A stretch of 35,165 nt of DNA from Priapulus caudatus (lineage: Eukaryota; Priapulida; Priapulimorpha; Priapulimorphida; Priapulidae). The notes beneath the pieces are model-generated. The model saw only the letters and a list, made by a program, of their open reading frames with translations, did no database searches and was not told where the DNA came from. The stretch spans positions 109,134-144,298 of the forward strand of contig NW_014577915.1 in NCBI RefSeq assembly GCF_000485595.1, written 5' to 3'. This document shows, piece by piece, positions 23,691 through 33,839 of the stretch. Position numbers and translations under genes: made by a program. The number at the start of each line of letters is the position of its first letter. The first letter of the stretch is position 1.

Positions 23691-24240
23691 ACGCACGCCA
23701 CGCCCGCACGTGGCACCACGGCACGCGGCGCACGCACGCACGCACGCCACGCACGCATGCACACCCAAGAGAGAGGAGATGAGAGACAAGAGAGAATTTA
23801 AGAAGTGTGCGTCTAGTGCTTGATAGGTAAAGACGAAAATACATGATAGTTATAGTGACTTTATGATCAGCATCTTGTTGGCTCATGCAGAGATAGTTCT
23901 ACTAAAAAGATAATTGTCTAGTCAGCATGAAGGCTGTACATTTACTCGTAAAGTGCTCAAATACCCCTGCGATCTTACATCAAATTTTAACATAGAACCC
24001 TGAGAAACATTGAGCATCGTTGATTGCTAACACTACTCTAGCGTTAAATTGATGGCATTTACTTTCACAAGGCGTCGTAGGCATAGCACGTACCCGAGGC
24101 TCACGTTTCGAATTCAGGATCGAGCGTATGGCGAAGGAAATTTCCGTTTTCACCAAAGGTTCTTGCGAGTAGGTAAAATATAACAAATCCTTCGTTCTGT
24201 GTAGACAGGCAGCAGACATCTCTCTCTCTCTCTCTCTCCT
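23691..24240 (-). repeat. Segment X, inverted copy 1
   Basis: The reverse complement of this segment matches 33243-33780 through its length. Shared words include CTACTCGCAA, GGTGAAAACGGAA, CGCCATACGCTCG, CAATTTAACGCTAGAGT, GTTTCTCAGGGT, TATTTGAGCACTTT and GCCAACAAGAT, ending in GTGC repeats. The copies differ mostly by 1-nt indels and substitutions. Confidence 0.85.
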
Positions 24241-24298
24241 CTCTTCTCTCTCATCTCCTCTCACTCTCTCCTCTCACTCTCTCTCGCTCTCTCCTCTC

Positions 24299-24336
<38 letters not shown>

Positions 24337-24352
24337 CCTCTCTCACTCTCTC
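24217..24352. repeat. (CT)n microsatellite
   Basis: CTCT/TCTCC tract, the inverse of the GA tract next to the other copy of segment X. It ends at a single N (24353). Confidence 0.92.
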
Positions 24353-24353
24353 N

Positions 24354-24419
<66 letters not shown>

Positions 24420-24510
24420 GTGTGCGTGCGTGCGTGCGTGTGTGCACGCGTGTGTGTATGGGTACGTGTGTGTGTGTGCGTTAGTGCGTGTGTGTGTATG
24501 CGTACGTGTG

Positions 24511-24543
<33 letters not shown>

Positions 24544-24646
24544 GTGTGTGCGTGTGTGTAAGCGTACGTGTGTGCGCGCGTGTGCGTGCGTGCGTGCGTG
24601 CGTGCGTGTGTGTATGGGTACGTGTGTGTGTGTGTGCGTGCGTGCG
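24354..24646. repeat. (GT)n / GTGC microsatellite between single-N seams
   Basis: Pure GT for about 60 nt, then GTGC and GTATGGGTACGTGTG variants, bounded by N at 24353 and 24647. Confidence 0.92.
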
Positions 24647-24674
24647 NGAGGAGTAAGAGGTAGGATCACCTTCT

Positions 24675-25560
24675 TCACCCTGTGCGTGATTCACTGTCTC
24701 CTCTCCTGGCTCCCTACTTTCCTCATCACCTTCTCTCTCCCCTCCTCCTCCTCCTCCTCCTCCTCCTCCTCTCTCTTCCCCTACTCCAACACGCGTCTCC
24801 CTCCTCCTCCCTTCTCTACTTCCCTCCTCCTCTCCTTCTCATCTCTCCTCCACCCATACTCCAAACACTCTCTCTCATCCTCCTCTGCTCCTACTCCTCC
24901 TTCTCTAATTTCCCTCTCCTTCCTCCTCTATTCATCATTTTCCCTCCTCCTCCTCTACCTCCTCTTCCCCCTACTCTATCACCTTCTCCCTCCTACTCCT
25001 CCTCCATCACCTTCTCCCTCCTCGTCCTCTCCTCCTTCTTTCCATCACTCCCCCCTTCTCCTCCTCTCATCCTCCTCCTTCCTCCCTCCTCCCCCTACTC
25101 CATCACCTCCTCCTCCTCCTCCTCCTCCTCTGCCCCCTACGTCCTCCTCATGACCGTTCTTCATTTTCTCCATCACTTTCTCCGTCCTCATTCCCCCCCC
25201 TCCTCCCCTTCTCCTCCTCCTCCTCCCCCTACTCCATCCACCTTCTCTCCTCCTCCCCTCCTCTCTTCCTCCTCCTGCCCCTACTCTCCTCTCAGACACG
25301 TCTTAATTTCGATCTCATCACCATTCTTCCTCCTCCTCCTCCCCGCCTGACTCCATCCCTTCTCTCCTCCTCCTCTCCTTCCTTTCCTCCTCCTCCATTA
25401 CTCTTCCTCCATGACTCTTCGATTCATCTCCTCCCTTCTCCCTCCTCCTCCTCCCCTCTCCTCCCCTCCTCCATCACCTTCATCTCTCCTCCTCCTCCTC
25501 TCCTCCTCTTCCTCTTCTTCCGCCCTCCTACTCCTCCTCCATTGACCATTTCATTCGATC
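24675..25560. repeat. CTCC polypyrimidine tract
   Basis: About 890 nt of almost pure C/T. A recurring sub-unit reads CCCCTACTCCATCACCTTCT plus variable CTCCTC, and near the end the phrase ATTCGATCTCCATATCAC appears. Ser/Pro/Leu open frames here are artefacts. Confidence 0.92.
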
Positions 25561-25572
25561 TCCATATCACTC

Positions 25573-25700
25573 AGGGGCAGGTACGTTTATGTAAACACAG
25601 GGTACATATATGCGGAGAAGATACAGGTCTGGTACACTTGTGTATACATATACGTACCTCGGGTACATATATCTGTTGTACCTGATACGACAACGACCCC
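25573..25700 (+). repeat. Core repeat (TIR-family right end), copy 2
   Basis: CAGGGGCAGGTAC ... ACCTCGGGTACATAT ... TACCTGATACGACAACGACC matches the right half of the element at 11847-12058. It directly follows the polypyrimidine tract. Confidence 0.8.
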
Positions 25701-26403
25701 TTCAGCGTTAATTGATGGCACCGCGCAGTCACGTCTAGATCTATACGTTACAAATTATGCACATATATACGGCAAGACGTACATCAAATGAATGTAATAT
25801 ATAACGGAAGAACTCAGAACTGGTTAGACGAGAGAAGGGAATGTTATCGGTGTAGGTGATCGGTTTTACGTGAATGCAGACGCCCATGTGCGGCGCGAAC
25901 GTTATATAATTCTTACTATACAGGTTCTGCGTGTACGTGACTCAGCAATTTTTGTCACTCGTATAGGTATGTAGGTATGTTTACCCAGCAGCCTGCTCCG
26001 CGGTAGACTTGTGCAGAGCTGTGTGCGTGCGTGTGCACAGGCACTTGAAGCGTTTCAACTGTAAATACACGCCGCCGCCATTGCGCGCACACTGACACAT
26101 AAATAAATATATATACCGTGTGTGTGCGAGCGCGCGTTCGTGCGTCCGTGTGCGGTGTATTCTGTGTACGTGTACACGCACGCATGTGTACGTGCACACA
26201 GAGTCACAGATGCATGCACGTACGCACGTCCACGTGCGCACGCACGCACGCACGTGAACGTGCACATGCACGCACGCACGCATGTGTACGTGGACACGCA
26301 CGAACGCACGCACGCACGCCCGCACGCGCACGCGCACTTGCTCCCTATAATCGTGCATGCACGAACGATTGAATTCTATTCCACAGCCCGACCTTACAAG
26401 CAC
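25701..26403. other. Upstream region of GHR with GTGC/ACGC minisatellite
   Basis: 25.70-26.10 kb is non-repetitive and may hold the promoter. About 26120-26335 contains GTGTACGTGTACACGCACGC-type repeats, related in vocabulary to the arrays at 13.7 and 19.8 kb. No gene is seen before the ATG at 26404. Confidence 0.5.
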
Positions 26404-27237
26404 ATGACCACGCCTTTGACCACGCTACGTTCCACGATCCGTTTTTCACAGACCTTATATCGCATCGCAGCAGCCGCCACGTCGATGGCGACAGTAGCTA
26501 CTAAAGATCTGACAGCGACGGGAGAATTTGTGAGGAGACCTACTGCATTTCACAACAAGATAACAGGTATCACGTGATATGGGTGCTGTTAACTATGGGT
26601 TCATTCCCCTATCAGGTGTGAATAATGACAGTCTATCTGTACTATACATAGTATACATATTATGAGGAGTGAATAATAATATAGAGCACCTAAATGTGAG
26701 ACATAATTTCTGTAATGATTAGCACTTTAATGTATTTTAACTGTGTGTACTACTACAGCTGATGGCTCCAGCGGCTTCAAAGCAGAAGCAAATCGCTACC
26801 ACTTATACGTCTGCTACGCATGTCCTTGGGCATCACGCACACTTGCCGTTCGCAAACTGAAGGGGTTGGAGAAGATCATTTCATTTAATGTCGTAGACTG
26901 GCTCTTGGAGGAGGGAGGTTGGAAATTTAATCCAAACGTAAGAGGAATAATTTTTTGATTGTTTTCATGTATTAACAAATAAACGTTTTTCAGTTTTTTT
27001 AAAGTTTTAATATGGGCAGAAAATTGCATATACTTCATTGTATGTTTAAAATAGCTTTTAATTAAAATTTGACCATTGATTAAATAAAACAGCAATGGAA
27101 AAGCAATTACATTTTTGTGAATACCACAAGTTTCTTTGGGAGTGCTTTATATACCAACTCACGCTAACTGGAATATGTCATTGCACAGCAGCATAAACAC
27201 ATCTGAACAAAATAAGATATAACATATATATATATAT

Positions 27238-27271
<34 letters not shown>

Positions 27272-28816
27272 GTATATATANAGATTATCACAAATTGAGA
27301 GTATTATTATCGTTAGAACCCGTAGCAACACAATTGAATGCAGACCAGATCAAAAGAAAAATAGAGACGAAATGAATGTGGCTTCACCACTCCGCTGTTT
27401 CTCAGCAGTATGCCAATCGCAATTCAGACTCAATAGTGCGGCAACTTGAGAACGCGAGCGACTAGGTATGTAACTTTTAGTAGCTATTCTTCGTTACACG
27501 TTTGCCAACGGAGTAAGTTTGTGGCTCTCTGAACATTTGAGACTTGTCAAATGATGCATATTTTATTTTTTAACACCCATGATTCTGGGTGTTCCCAACG
27601 TGAACAATGATCACTGAGTTACATTAATCAGGTTTGAACCCGTAAAAATGTCTAAAGTTGCCATCCTCATGACATGTTGTTATACATAAGCGTTTCTGGT
27701 GATTTCTATGTAAACTATAAAATCAGGACTTTTTCATATTCGGATAGTCTCATTTGTAGCAGTTGGAGGAAAAATCTTATCGCGCAAACGGTACCTTGTG
27801 TGCAACCAGCTTGACTGAAGCAGAACATACGCTTGTTTGTGACCCATTCTATGAGGTCAATGCAAGTGTATCATTTCGAGAAGGTAGACAACACGGTGCT
27901 TAATCACCCCAACGAACACTTCAAGGTGGCTCTTTTTAGCTCGAGATAATTATATAGTGCATGGTAGTAGAAAAATTAATCAAACCCGTAACACTTTAGT
28001 TCGACACAGAAGCTACATGCAAAAAAGCGTGAATAGACCATCCAAACACTTTTAAAAATTTGATTCAATAATAGGCATTTTATAATAACAAATGTGCAGA
28101 TCTTACGCAAATGACTGCACCAAACAGCAGGAAAGTAAAATATGTTCAAAGCATGAGGGCACTGCAAAGCTCTCGTATTGAATAATTTACTAATATTTAA
28201 GTGGGCAAATAAAGGGTTTCCCTCAATAGTTCTTTTGACAATATTTACAGCTGTATAGAAGTGCTTGCTGAGAGTATCAAAATCGAACAACTAAAATTTA
28301 AATGCATGTCTATACTGATTTTTTTCGATGTCTGACAATAATATTGTCTTTACAGTGTAAAAAAGAAATGCTTGAGAGAGTATCCAATACTTATGGGGGT
28401 GCATAGGACATCTAACCAGTATGCGGCATCGGAGAAACTGTTAACCATGGACGCAAGCATCAGAAAATCATTACAAGGTGACGTAGGAAAGATATAATGG
28501 TGTGTACAGAGCACAGCTACTCACTATAAAATGAAATGCTGTTCGACGGTGTCATTTGTGAGCAACATTAATTACTCGTCCCGTTTAGGATTTGCTGGAC
28601 ATGATATAGATGAATGAGAGCACACAATAAAAAATAATTGAATTTAAATGATATAATTTGTTCTTTAACACATGACTAAAACTCATTTTGTATACTTCCT
28701 GCAGAGACAAGCCATCGCTTACTGGGTATCTTACTGTAAATCCCTTTGGAATCATTTCGATTGGACCAGATTTGGACTTTGAGGCACCACACGGCAGAGA
28801 AAACGTGAAGGGATAG
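26404..28816 (+). CDS. Glutathionyl-hydroquinone reductase (Xi-class GST), frame broken downstream
   Basis: The enzyme reduces glutathionyl-hydroquinones through a catalytic Cys. Exon 1 (26404-26566) encodes an Arg/Ser/Thr-rich leader typical of mitochondrial import, an internal Met at residue 28, and GEFVRRPTAFHNKIT. Exon 2 (26759-26937) gives ADGSSGFKAEANRYHLYVCY, then ACPWASRTLAVRKLKGLEK with the CPWA active site, and GGWKFNPN. Phases match. The expected middle (VPVLWD / VNNES part of the N-terminal fold and the start of the helical domain) is not found before 27763. Exons 27763-27925 and 28356-28477 show family words (LTEA; HFK then C, KCLREYPILMG) only by switching frame several times. 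Exon 28705-28816 gives NPFGIISIGPDLDFEAPHGR and TAG. AATAAA is near 29330. Either a pseudogenised 3' half or consensus errors; I favour errors. Confidence 0.78.
27224..27281. repeat. (TA)n with single-N assembly seam
   Basis: A TA tract ends in a lone N at 27281, inside the part of the reductase gene where middle exons are missing. Confidence 0.85.
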
Positions 28817-29904
28817 AAAAATTGTCACCGAGAGCCACCGTCCAGTAGTCTACTCTCATGTACTTTAGTTGCACTGAATTAGTAGTAATTGAAATGTCTT
28901 TTAGTTATTTTGCTGTTTACTGTATTTTTGGTCTTTGCATTTTGTTTTGATTATATATGTAAAGTATACGAATATTTTCCTAGAATAACCAACCCATATA
29001 ATTTTTATATTCTGTAACTTAGTGAAATACATTTACTGCAAGCATGATCAAGCATCAGTATATTAATTGTTACAAGTGGGATATAAATGATTGGTGCACA
29101 CGTTCCAGTGGTACAAACATGAAACATATAGCTGGTACCACTACCAGCACATAATAACTGCTACCAGCAAAAAATAACTAGCAAGGAAAAACAGGAAAAA
29201 GAAGACTAAGCTATAGTTTGTGGTAGAACAGGGTATAAGGAATATGTTTTGTATATGTGTTTGTATATTTGTTTTCTGGAATTACCGAGGATCGAGGTGA
29301 AAGATAAATGAGGTTGATTGATGGTGGCAAATAAACACGAAATGTATTCATTTCCAAAGTTATGTATTTGTTTTTTTATTATTTTTCACCTAAATTAATA
29401 TTGGTCACACGTGCGTACAGTCATGTAAACGCAGTTCAGACGCTCCTCTTCTCTGCAACACATTACATAATTTCAGTCCACAGTATATCAGTATTATGAG
29501 TGATACGAAGAGAAATGTGAGGGCCGTAGCACACGGAATATAAGTTATATGACGTGAAATACGCGAGCGTTACAATGGTGAGAAACAGTCATAAACAAGT
29601 GAGTACCCTCGATTAACGGAATTTTGGCCCGCCTTTTTGACAACAAAGCACATATTTGTTGGTAAAAATGATGAGGCAACACCCTGAAAAAGACCCCTGT
29701 CGATTTTCACGGACCTACCCCTACATTTACGAAGTATGGAGCATTACTCGCTACTCATACACTGATACAAGAGTAACTCGAGAGCTACTGACACTGTCAC
29801 TGTTAGTTGTTACCAAGGAGCTACATAGTACATTATTATTATATCATTTGATTATATCCTTGGTCGTTACTGCTGACAGTACTGTGCTGTCTGCTGTGCT
29901 GATA
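28817..29904. other. 3' flank of the reductase gene
   Basis: AT-rich sequence with a plausible poly(A) signal (AATAAA near 29330) and no further recognised gene. The frame at 29656-29934 runs into the polypyrimidine repeat and has no family match. Confidence 0.45.
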
Positions 29905-30393
29905 CTAATTACTCCTCCTTCTCTTCCTCCATGACCTCTTATATTCGATCTCCATTCAACGTCTCTGCTCCTCCTCCTCATCTTCCATCCACTCTTCCTC
30001 CTCTTGGCCCCGACTCCATTCACCTTCCTCGCTCTCCTCTTCCCCCTTCGCTTTTCTTCTCCCACGCTTCTCTTTCCTTCCTCCTCTTCCTCCGCCGACT
30101 CATCCTCGTTCTCCCTCTTGCTCCTCCTCCTATCCTCCTCTACTCTTTCTTCCAGTGACCGTGTTTTCTTCGCATCTCCATCATCCTTTGTCGCTCCTCC
30201 TCCTTCGCCTCTGTCCCCGCCTCTCCCCTCCCCTCCGCCCCTGTCCTCCCACTCCTGGCTCCTCCTCTGCCCCTAGCCTCCGCCCCCTACTCCATCACCT
30301 TGCCTCGTTCCCCCTCCTTCTCCTCTCCTCTTCCTCATGCGCCCTACTCTTCTCCCTGACCGTCACTCGTATTCGCATCTCCATGCTCACCGG
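29905..30393. repeat. Polypyrimidine arm of cassette 1
   Basis: CTCC-rich tract with the recurring phrase GACC..TATTCGATCTCCAT every 200-230 nt (about 29932, 30158, 30357). Confidence 0.9.
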
Positions 30394-30590
30394 GGCAGGT
30401 ACACTGTGGGGATGCCTACAGGGATACGTACCTCGGGTACATGATCTGTTCAGTACCTGATACGACAACGACCCTTCAAGCGCAATAAACGTGGTAACGT
30501 GGCTACCCGTTACAAATGTAGCCAGGGATTTCGCAACATCGGTGAAGCTTGCACACTGTTACCATGAGATAGTGAGAAGGGCCGGAGAGA
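30391..30590 (+). repeat. Core repeat, copy 3, with tail
   Basis: Core as at 25573 (…TACCTGATACGACAACGACC), then a tail starting AATAAACGTGG and ending GTTACCATGAGATAGTGAG. The tail is shared with copy 4. Confidence 0.8.
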
Positions 30591-30975
30591 GAGGAGGAGA
30601 GAGAAGTCAGAGAACAAACGCGAAGGGAGTGAGCGGAGGGGACAGGAGGAGAGGGAGGAGAGTCAAAGGAGGAGGTGGAGCGAGGGAGGCATGCGGGCTA
30701 GAGTTGATAGTAGTGTCTAGAGAGGCAAGAGGAGGCATGAGAGGGAAGGGAAGAAGGTTTGGGATAGGTGGAGGAAGAGAATGAGGTAGAGGTTAGGAGG
30801 AGGAGAGGAGAAGTTGGAGCCGAGAGAGGAACACCAGTGGGAGCGAGACGGCAAGGAGGAGCGGTCGTAATGGAGAAGCGTCGCGGCTTACGGTGATGCG
30901 AGGAAGAGTAAATGGGGCAGGACCAAAGGAGGAGGAGGAGGCAGGGAGGAGGAGGAGACAACTGATCGATGAGCA
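30575..30975. repeat. Polypurine arm of cassette 1
   Basis: GAGAGGAGG-type tract, roughly complementary in composition to the preceding CTCC arm. Confidence 0.88.
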
Positions 30976-30984
30976 AGAGGTGAG

Positions 30985-32860
30985 AAGGGGATTCCTACCT
31001 CACTACTCCTCCTCGCTACATCACTGCTTCTCCTCTTCTCCTCCTCCATTCTCCTCCTCCTCCCCCGCCTCCATCACCTTCTCCCCTCTCTCCTTCCCTC
31101 CTTCCTCCCCTCCTCCTCCCTCGCGCCCTATTTCCATCGCTTTTCCCCTTCTCCTCTCCTCCCCCTCTCCCTCCTACCTCCTCCAGTGCGCTCGTCCTCC
31201 CTCTATCTTCTCGCTCCTCCCTCCCTCTGCCCATTTTTCCCTTCCATCCATCCTTCTCCTCTTTTCCTCCCTCCTCCCCCAACATCCCGTCCCGCTCCTC
31301 CTTCCTGTCCCCGCCCTAATCCATCACCTACTCTCCTCCTTCCTATCTCCTCGCCCTACTCTATTACCTTCCCCCTATCGCTTCTCATCCCTGATCCTCT
31401 CCTCACCTCTCCTCTCCCACTCATCACCTTCTCCCTCCTCCCTCCTCTGGCTCCTCCTTTTTGTACAATACACTCCTAGTCCCCTCCTCCTCCTCTTCCC
31501 TACTCCATACCCTTCTCCTCTCTCCTCCCCACTCATCACGCTATCTACCCGCCTCCTCCTGCCTCCACCTACTCCTTCACTCTCCCTCTCCTCCTCCCGT
31601 CCCTCCTTCCCTCTCCTCTTCTCCTCCCCCTACTCCAATACCTTTCGTGGCCTCCGCCTCCTCTCCGCGCTTCTCTGCCCCCTATCCTTTCTAATGACCG
31701 TTTTCCATTCGGATCTCCATCACTTCTCGCTCCTCCTCTCTCTCCGTGCCTCCTTCCTCCTCCTGCTCACTCCCTTACTCCATCACCTTTCTCCCTTCCC
31801 TCCTCCACTCCTCCTCTTCTCCTCTCCTCGCCTCTCCTGCGCCATACTCCTCATACAGACCTTCATTCCATCGTCAATCACCTTCTCCGCTCCCTCTCTT
31901 CGCCTTCTCTTCGTCCTACCTTCTCCCCCTCTCTTCTCCTCCTCCCTGCTCCTCATTCTCCTGCTTCCGACTCCATACATCTCGGCCGCTCGTCATCCTC
32001 CCACTTGATCCTTCTTCCCTTCTCCTCCTACTACTTCCTTGCCTCCCTCCTGCTCCTCCTCCTCTCACCTATACATTAACCTTCTCCCCTCCTCTCTGCC
32101 TCCTCCTTCTCCTCCCCTAACTCCGATTACTTTTCTCCTCCTCCGTCCTACCTCCCTCTACTTAGTTACTTTCTCCTCCTCCTCCTCCTCCTCGCCTCCA
32201 TGCCCCGATCTGCCTCCATGACGTCTTCATTCGATTCTTCCGCGTCACCGTTTCCCCTCCTCCTCCTCCTCTCCCACTTCCTGCCTGCCCCTCCTTTTCC
32301 TCTTCACCCCTGACATCCATCCCTTCTTCTTTCTCTCTCCTCTTCCCCTTTCTCCTCCTCCTCCCCCTACTCCCATACCTTCTCCTCTCATCTCCTCCGC
32401 CTCTTTCCTCCTCCTCATCCTTCCTCCTTCTCTTCCTCCATGACCTTTTATGTCGATCGCCATTCAAACTGCTACTGCTCCTCGCTCCTCATCTCCTCTT
32501 CCTCCTCCTGCCCTAACTCATCGCACCTCTCCGCCTCGCTCCTCCTCTATCCCCTCCTCCCCTCCTCTTTCTCCTCTCTGTCCCCGCCTTACTCCATACC
32601 TGTCTCCCCCTCCGTCCTGCTCCGCCTCCTATCCTTCTACTCGCTTCTCCATGACCGTTTTATTCGCTCTCCATCAACCTATTTGCGCTTCTCCCCTTCC
32701 CTCTTCCCTCCTTCTCTCCTCCTCCCCCTCTCCCCTCAGTGCTCCTTCCTTCCCTATCCTGCCTCCGGCTACTCAATGCACTTCTCCTCTCCCCTCCGTC
32801 TCCTCCTCCTCTTCCTCATGCCCTTACTTTCTCCATTGACCTCTTATTCGATCTCCATCT
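30985..32860. repeat. Polypyrimidine arm of cassette 2
   Basis: About 1.9 kb of CTCC-rich DNA. The phrase GACCGTTTTCCATTCGGATC or close variants appears near 31694, 32218, 32432, 32650 and 32835, and CCCTACTCCATCACCTTCTC sub-units recur, giving a higher-order pattern. The long Ser/Pro/Leu frame is an artefact. Confidence 0.92.
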
Positions 32861-33020
32861 CAGGGGCAGGTACACTTTGTGTATGCTAATATACGTACCT
32901 GGTACAGATCTGTAGTACCTGATACGCAAACGACCCTCGCTTCAATAAACGTGTACCGTGGCGTACGTTAAAATGTAGCGGTCGCCAAATCGGGAGCATT
33001 GACCTGTTACATGGAATAGT
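32861..33020 (+). repeat. Core repeat, copy 4, with tail
   Basis: CAGGGGCAGGTACACTTTGT ... CCTGATACGCAAACGACC, then AATAAACGTGTACCGTGGCG and CTGTTACATGGAATAGTGAG, collinear with copy 3. Confidence 0.8.
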
Positions 33021-33243
33021 GAGAAAGGGGGAGGAGCAGAGAGAGAGAGAGGAGAGACGGACGAGAAGAGAGAGAGAGAGAGAAAGAGGAGAAGAGAGAG
33101 AGAAGAGACAGGATAAGAGAGAGCGAGGTGAGAGACGAGAGAGAGAGAGAGAGAGAAGAAGAGAGAGAGAGGGAGGAGGAGAGAGAGAGAGAGAAAAAGC
33201 GAGGAGAGAGAGAGCAGAAGAGAGAGAGAGAGAGGAGAGAGAG
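33020..33243. repeat. (GA)n polypurine arm of cassette 2
   Basis: About 220 nt of GAGA/GGAG. It joins directly to segment X. Confidence 0.9.
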
Positions 33244-33780
33244 AGGGCCGACCCGGTCTGTTGCTGTCTACACAGAAGAAGGATTTGTGTATATTGACCT
33301 ACTCGCAAAGAACATTGGTGAAAACGGAATTCCTGCGCCATACGCTCGCATCCTGGTTTCGAACGTAAGCCTCGGATGGTACGGCTAATGCCTACTACGG
33401 ATGAAGCGAAATGCCAATCAATTTAACGCTAGAGTCGTGTGAGCAATGACGAGCCGGACGTTTCTCAGGGTGCTATGACTAAATTTGAAATGTAGTCGGA
33501 GGGTGGTATTTGAGCACTTTTGAAGTAAATGTACTACAGCTCTCATTCTGACTACGACAATTATCATTTTAGAGAAACTTTCTCTTCGAATGGGGCCAAC
33601 AAGATCGTGATTCACTAAGTCACTAACTAATCATGGAATTTTGTTTTATTATCAAGCCTTAACGCACATTCTTAAGTTCTCTTTCTGGCTCTTCTCTCTC
33701 TCTCGTCTCTCTCTCTCTCTCGCTCTTCTCTCGCTGGCGCTGCGTGCGTCGTGTGCGTGCGTGCGTGCGTGCGAGCGATG
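33243..33780 (+). repeat. Segment X, copy 2
   Basis: Inverse of 23691-24240, including the terminal CT-rich and GTGC stretches. Different frames are open in the two copies, so it is not conserved coding sequence. Confidence 0.85.
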
Positions 33781-33839
33781 CGTAATGGTTGTGCGGATGC
33801 GTGTGGGCGCGGAGCGTGCTCAAACACACACATCACTCA

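Noticed and set aside
30893-32008. 371-codon Ser/Pro/Leu frame, and similar frames at 24488-25350
   Set aside because: Polypyrimidine DNA lacks stop codons in this direction. Composition follows the repeat and there is no start or splice context.
33128-33388. Protein-like VAVYTEEGFVYIDLLAKNI frame
   Set aside because: The inverted copy at 23.9-24.2 kb has a different open frame and many indels, so the similarity is at DNA level and not coding.
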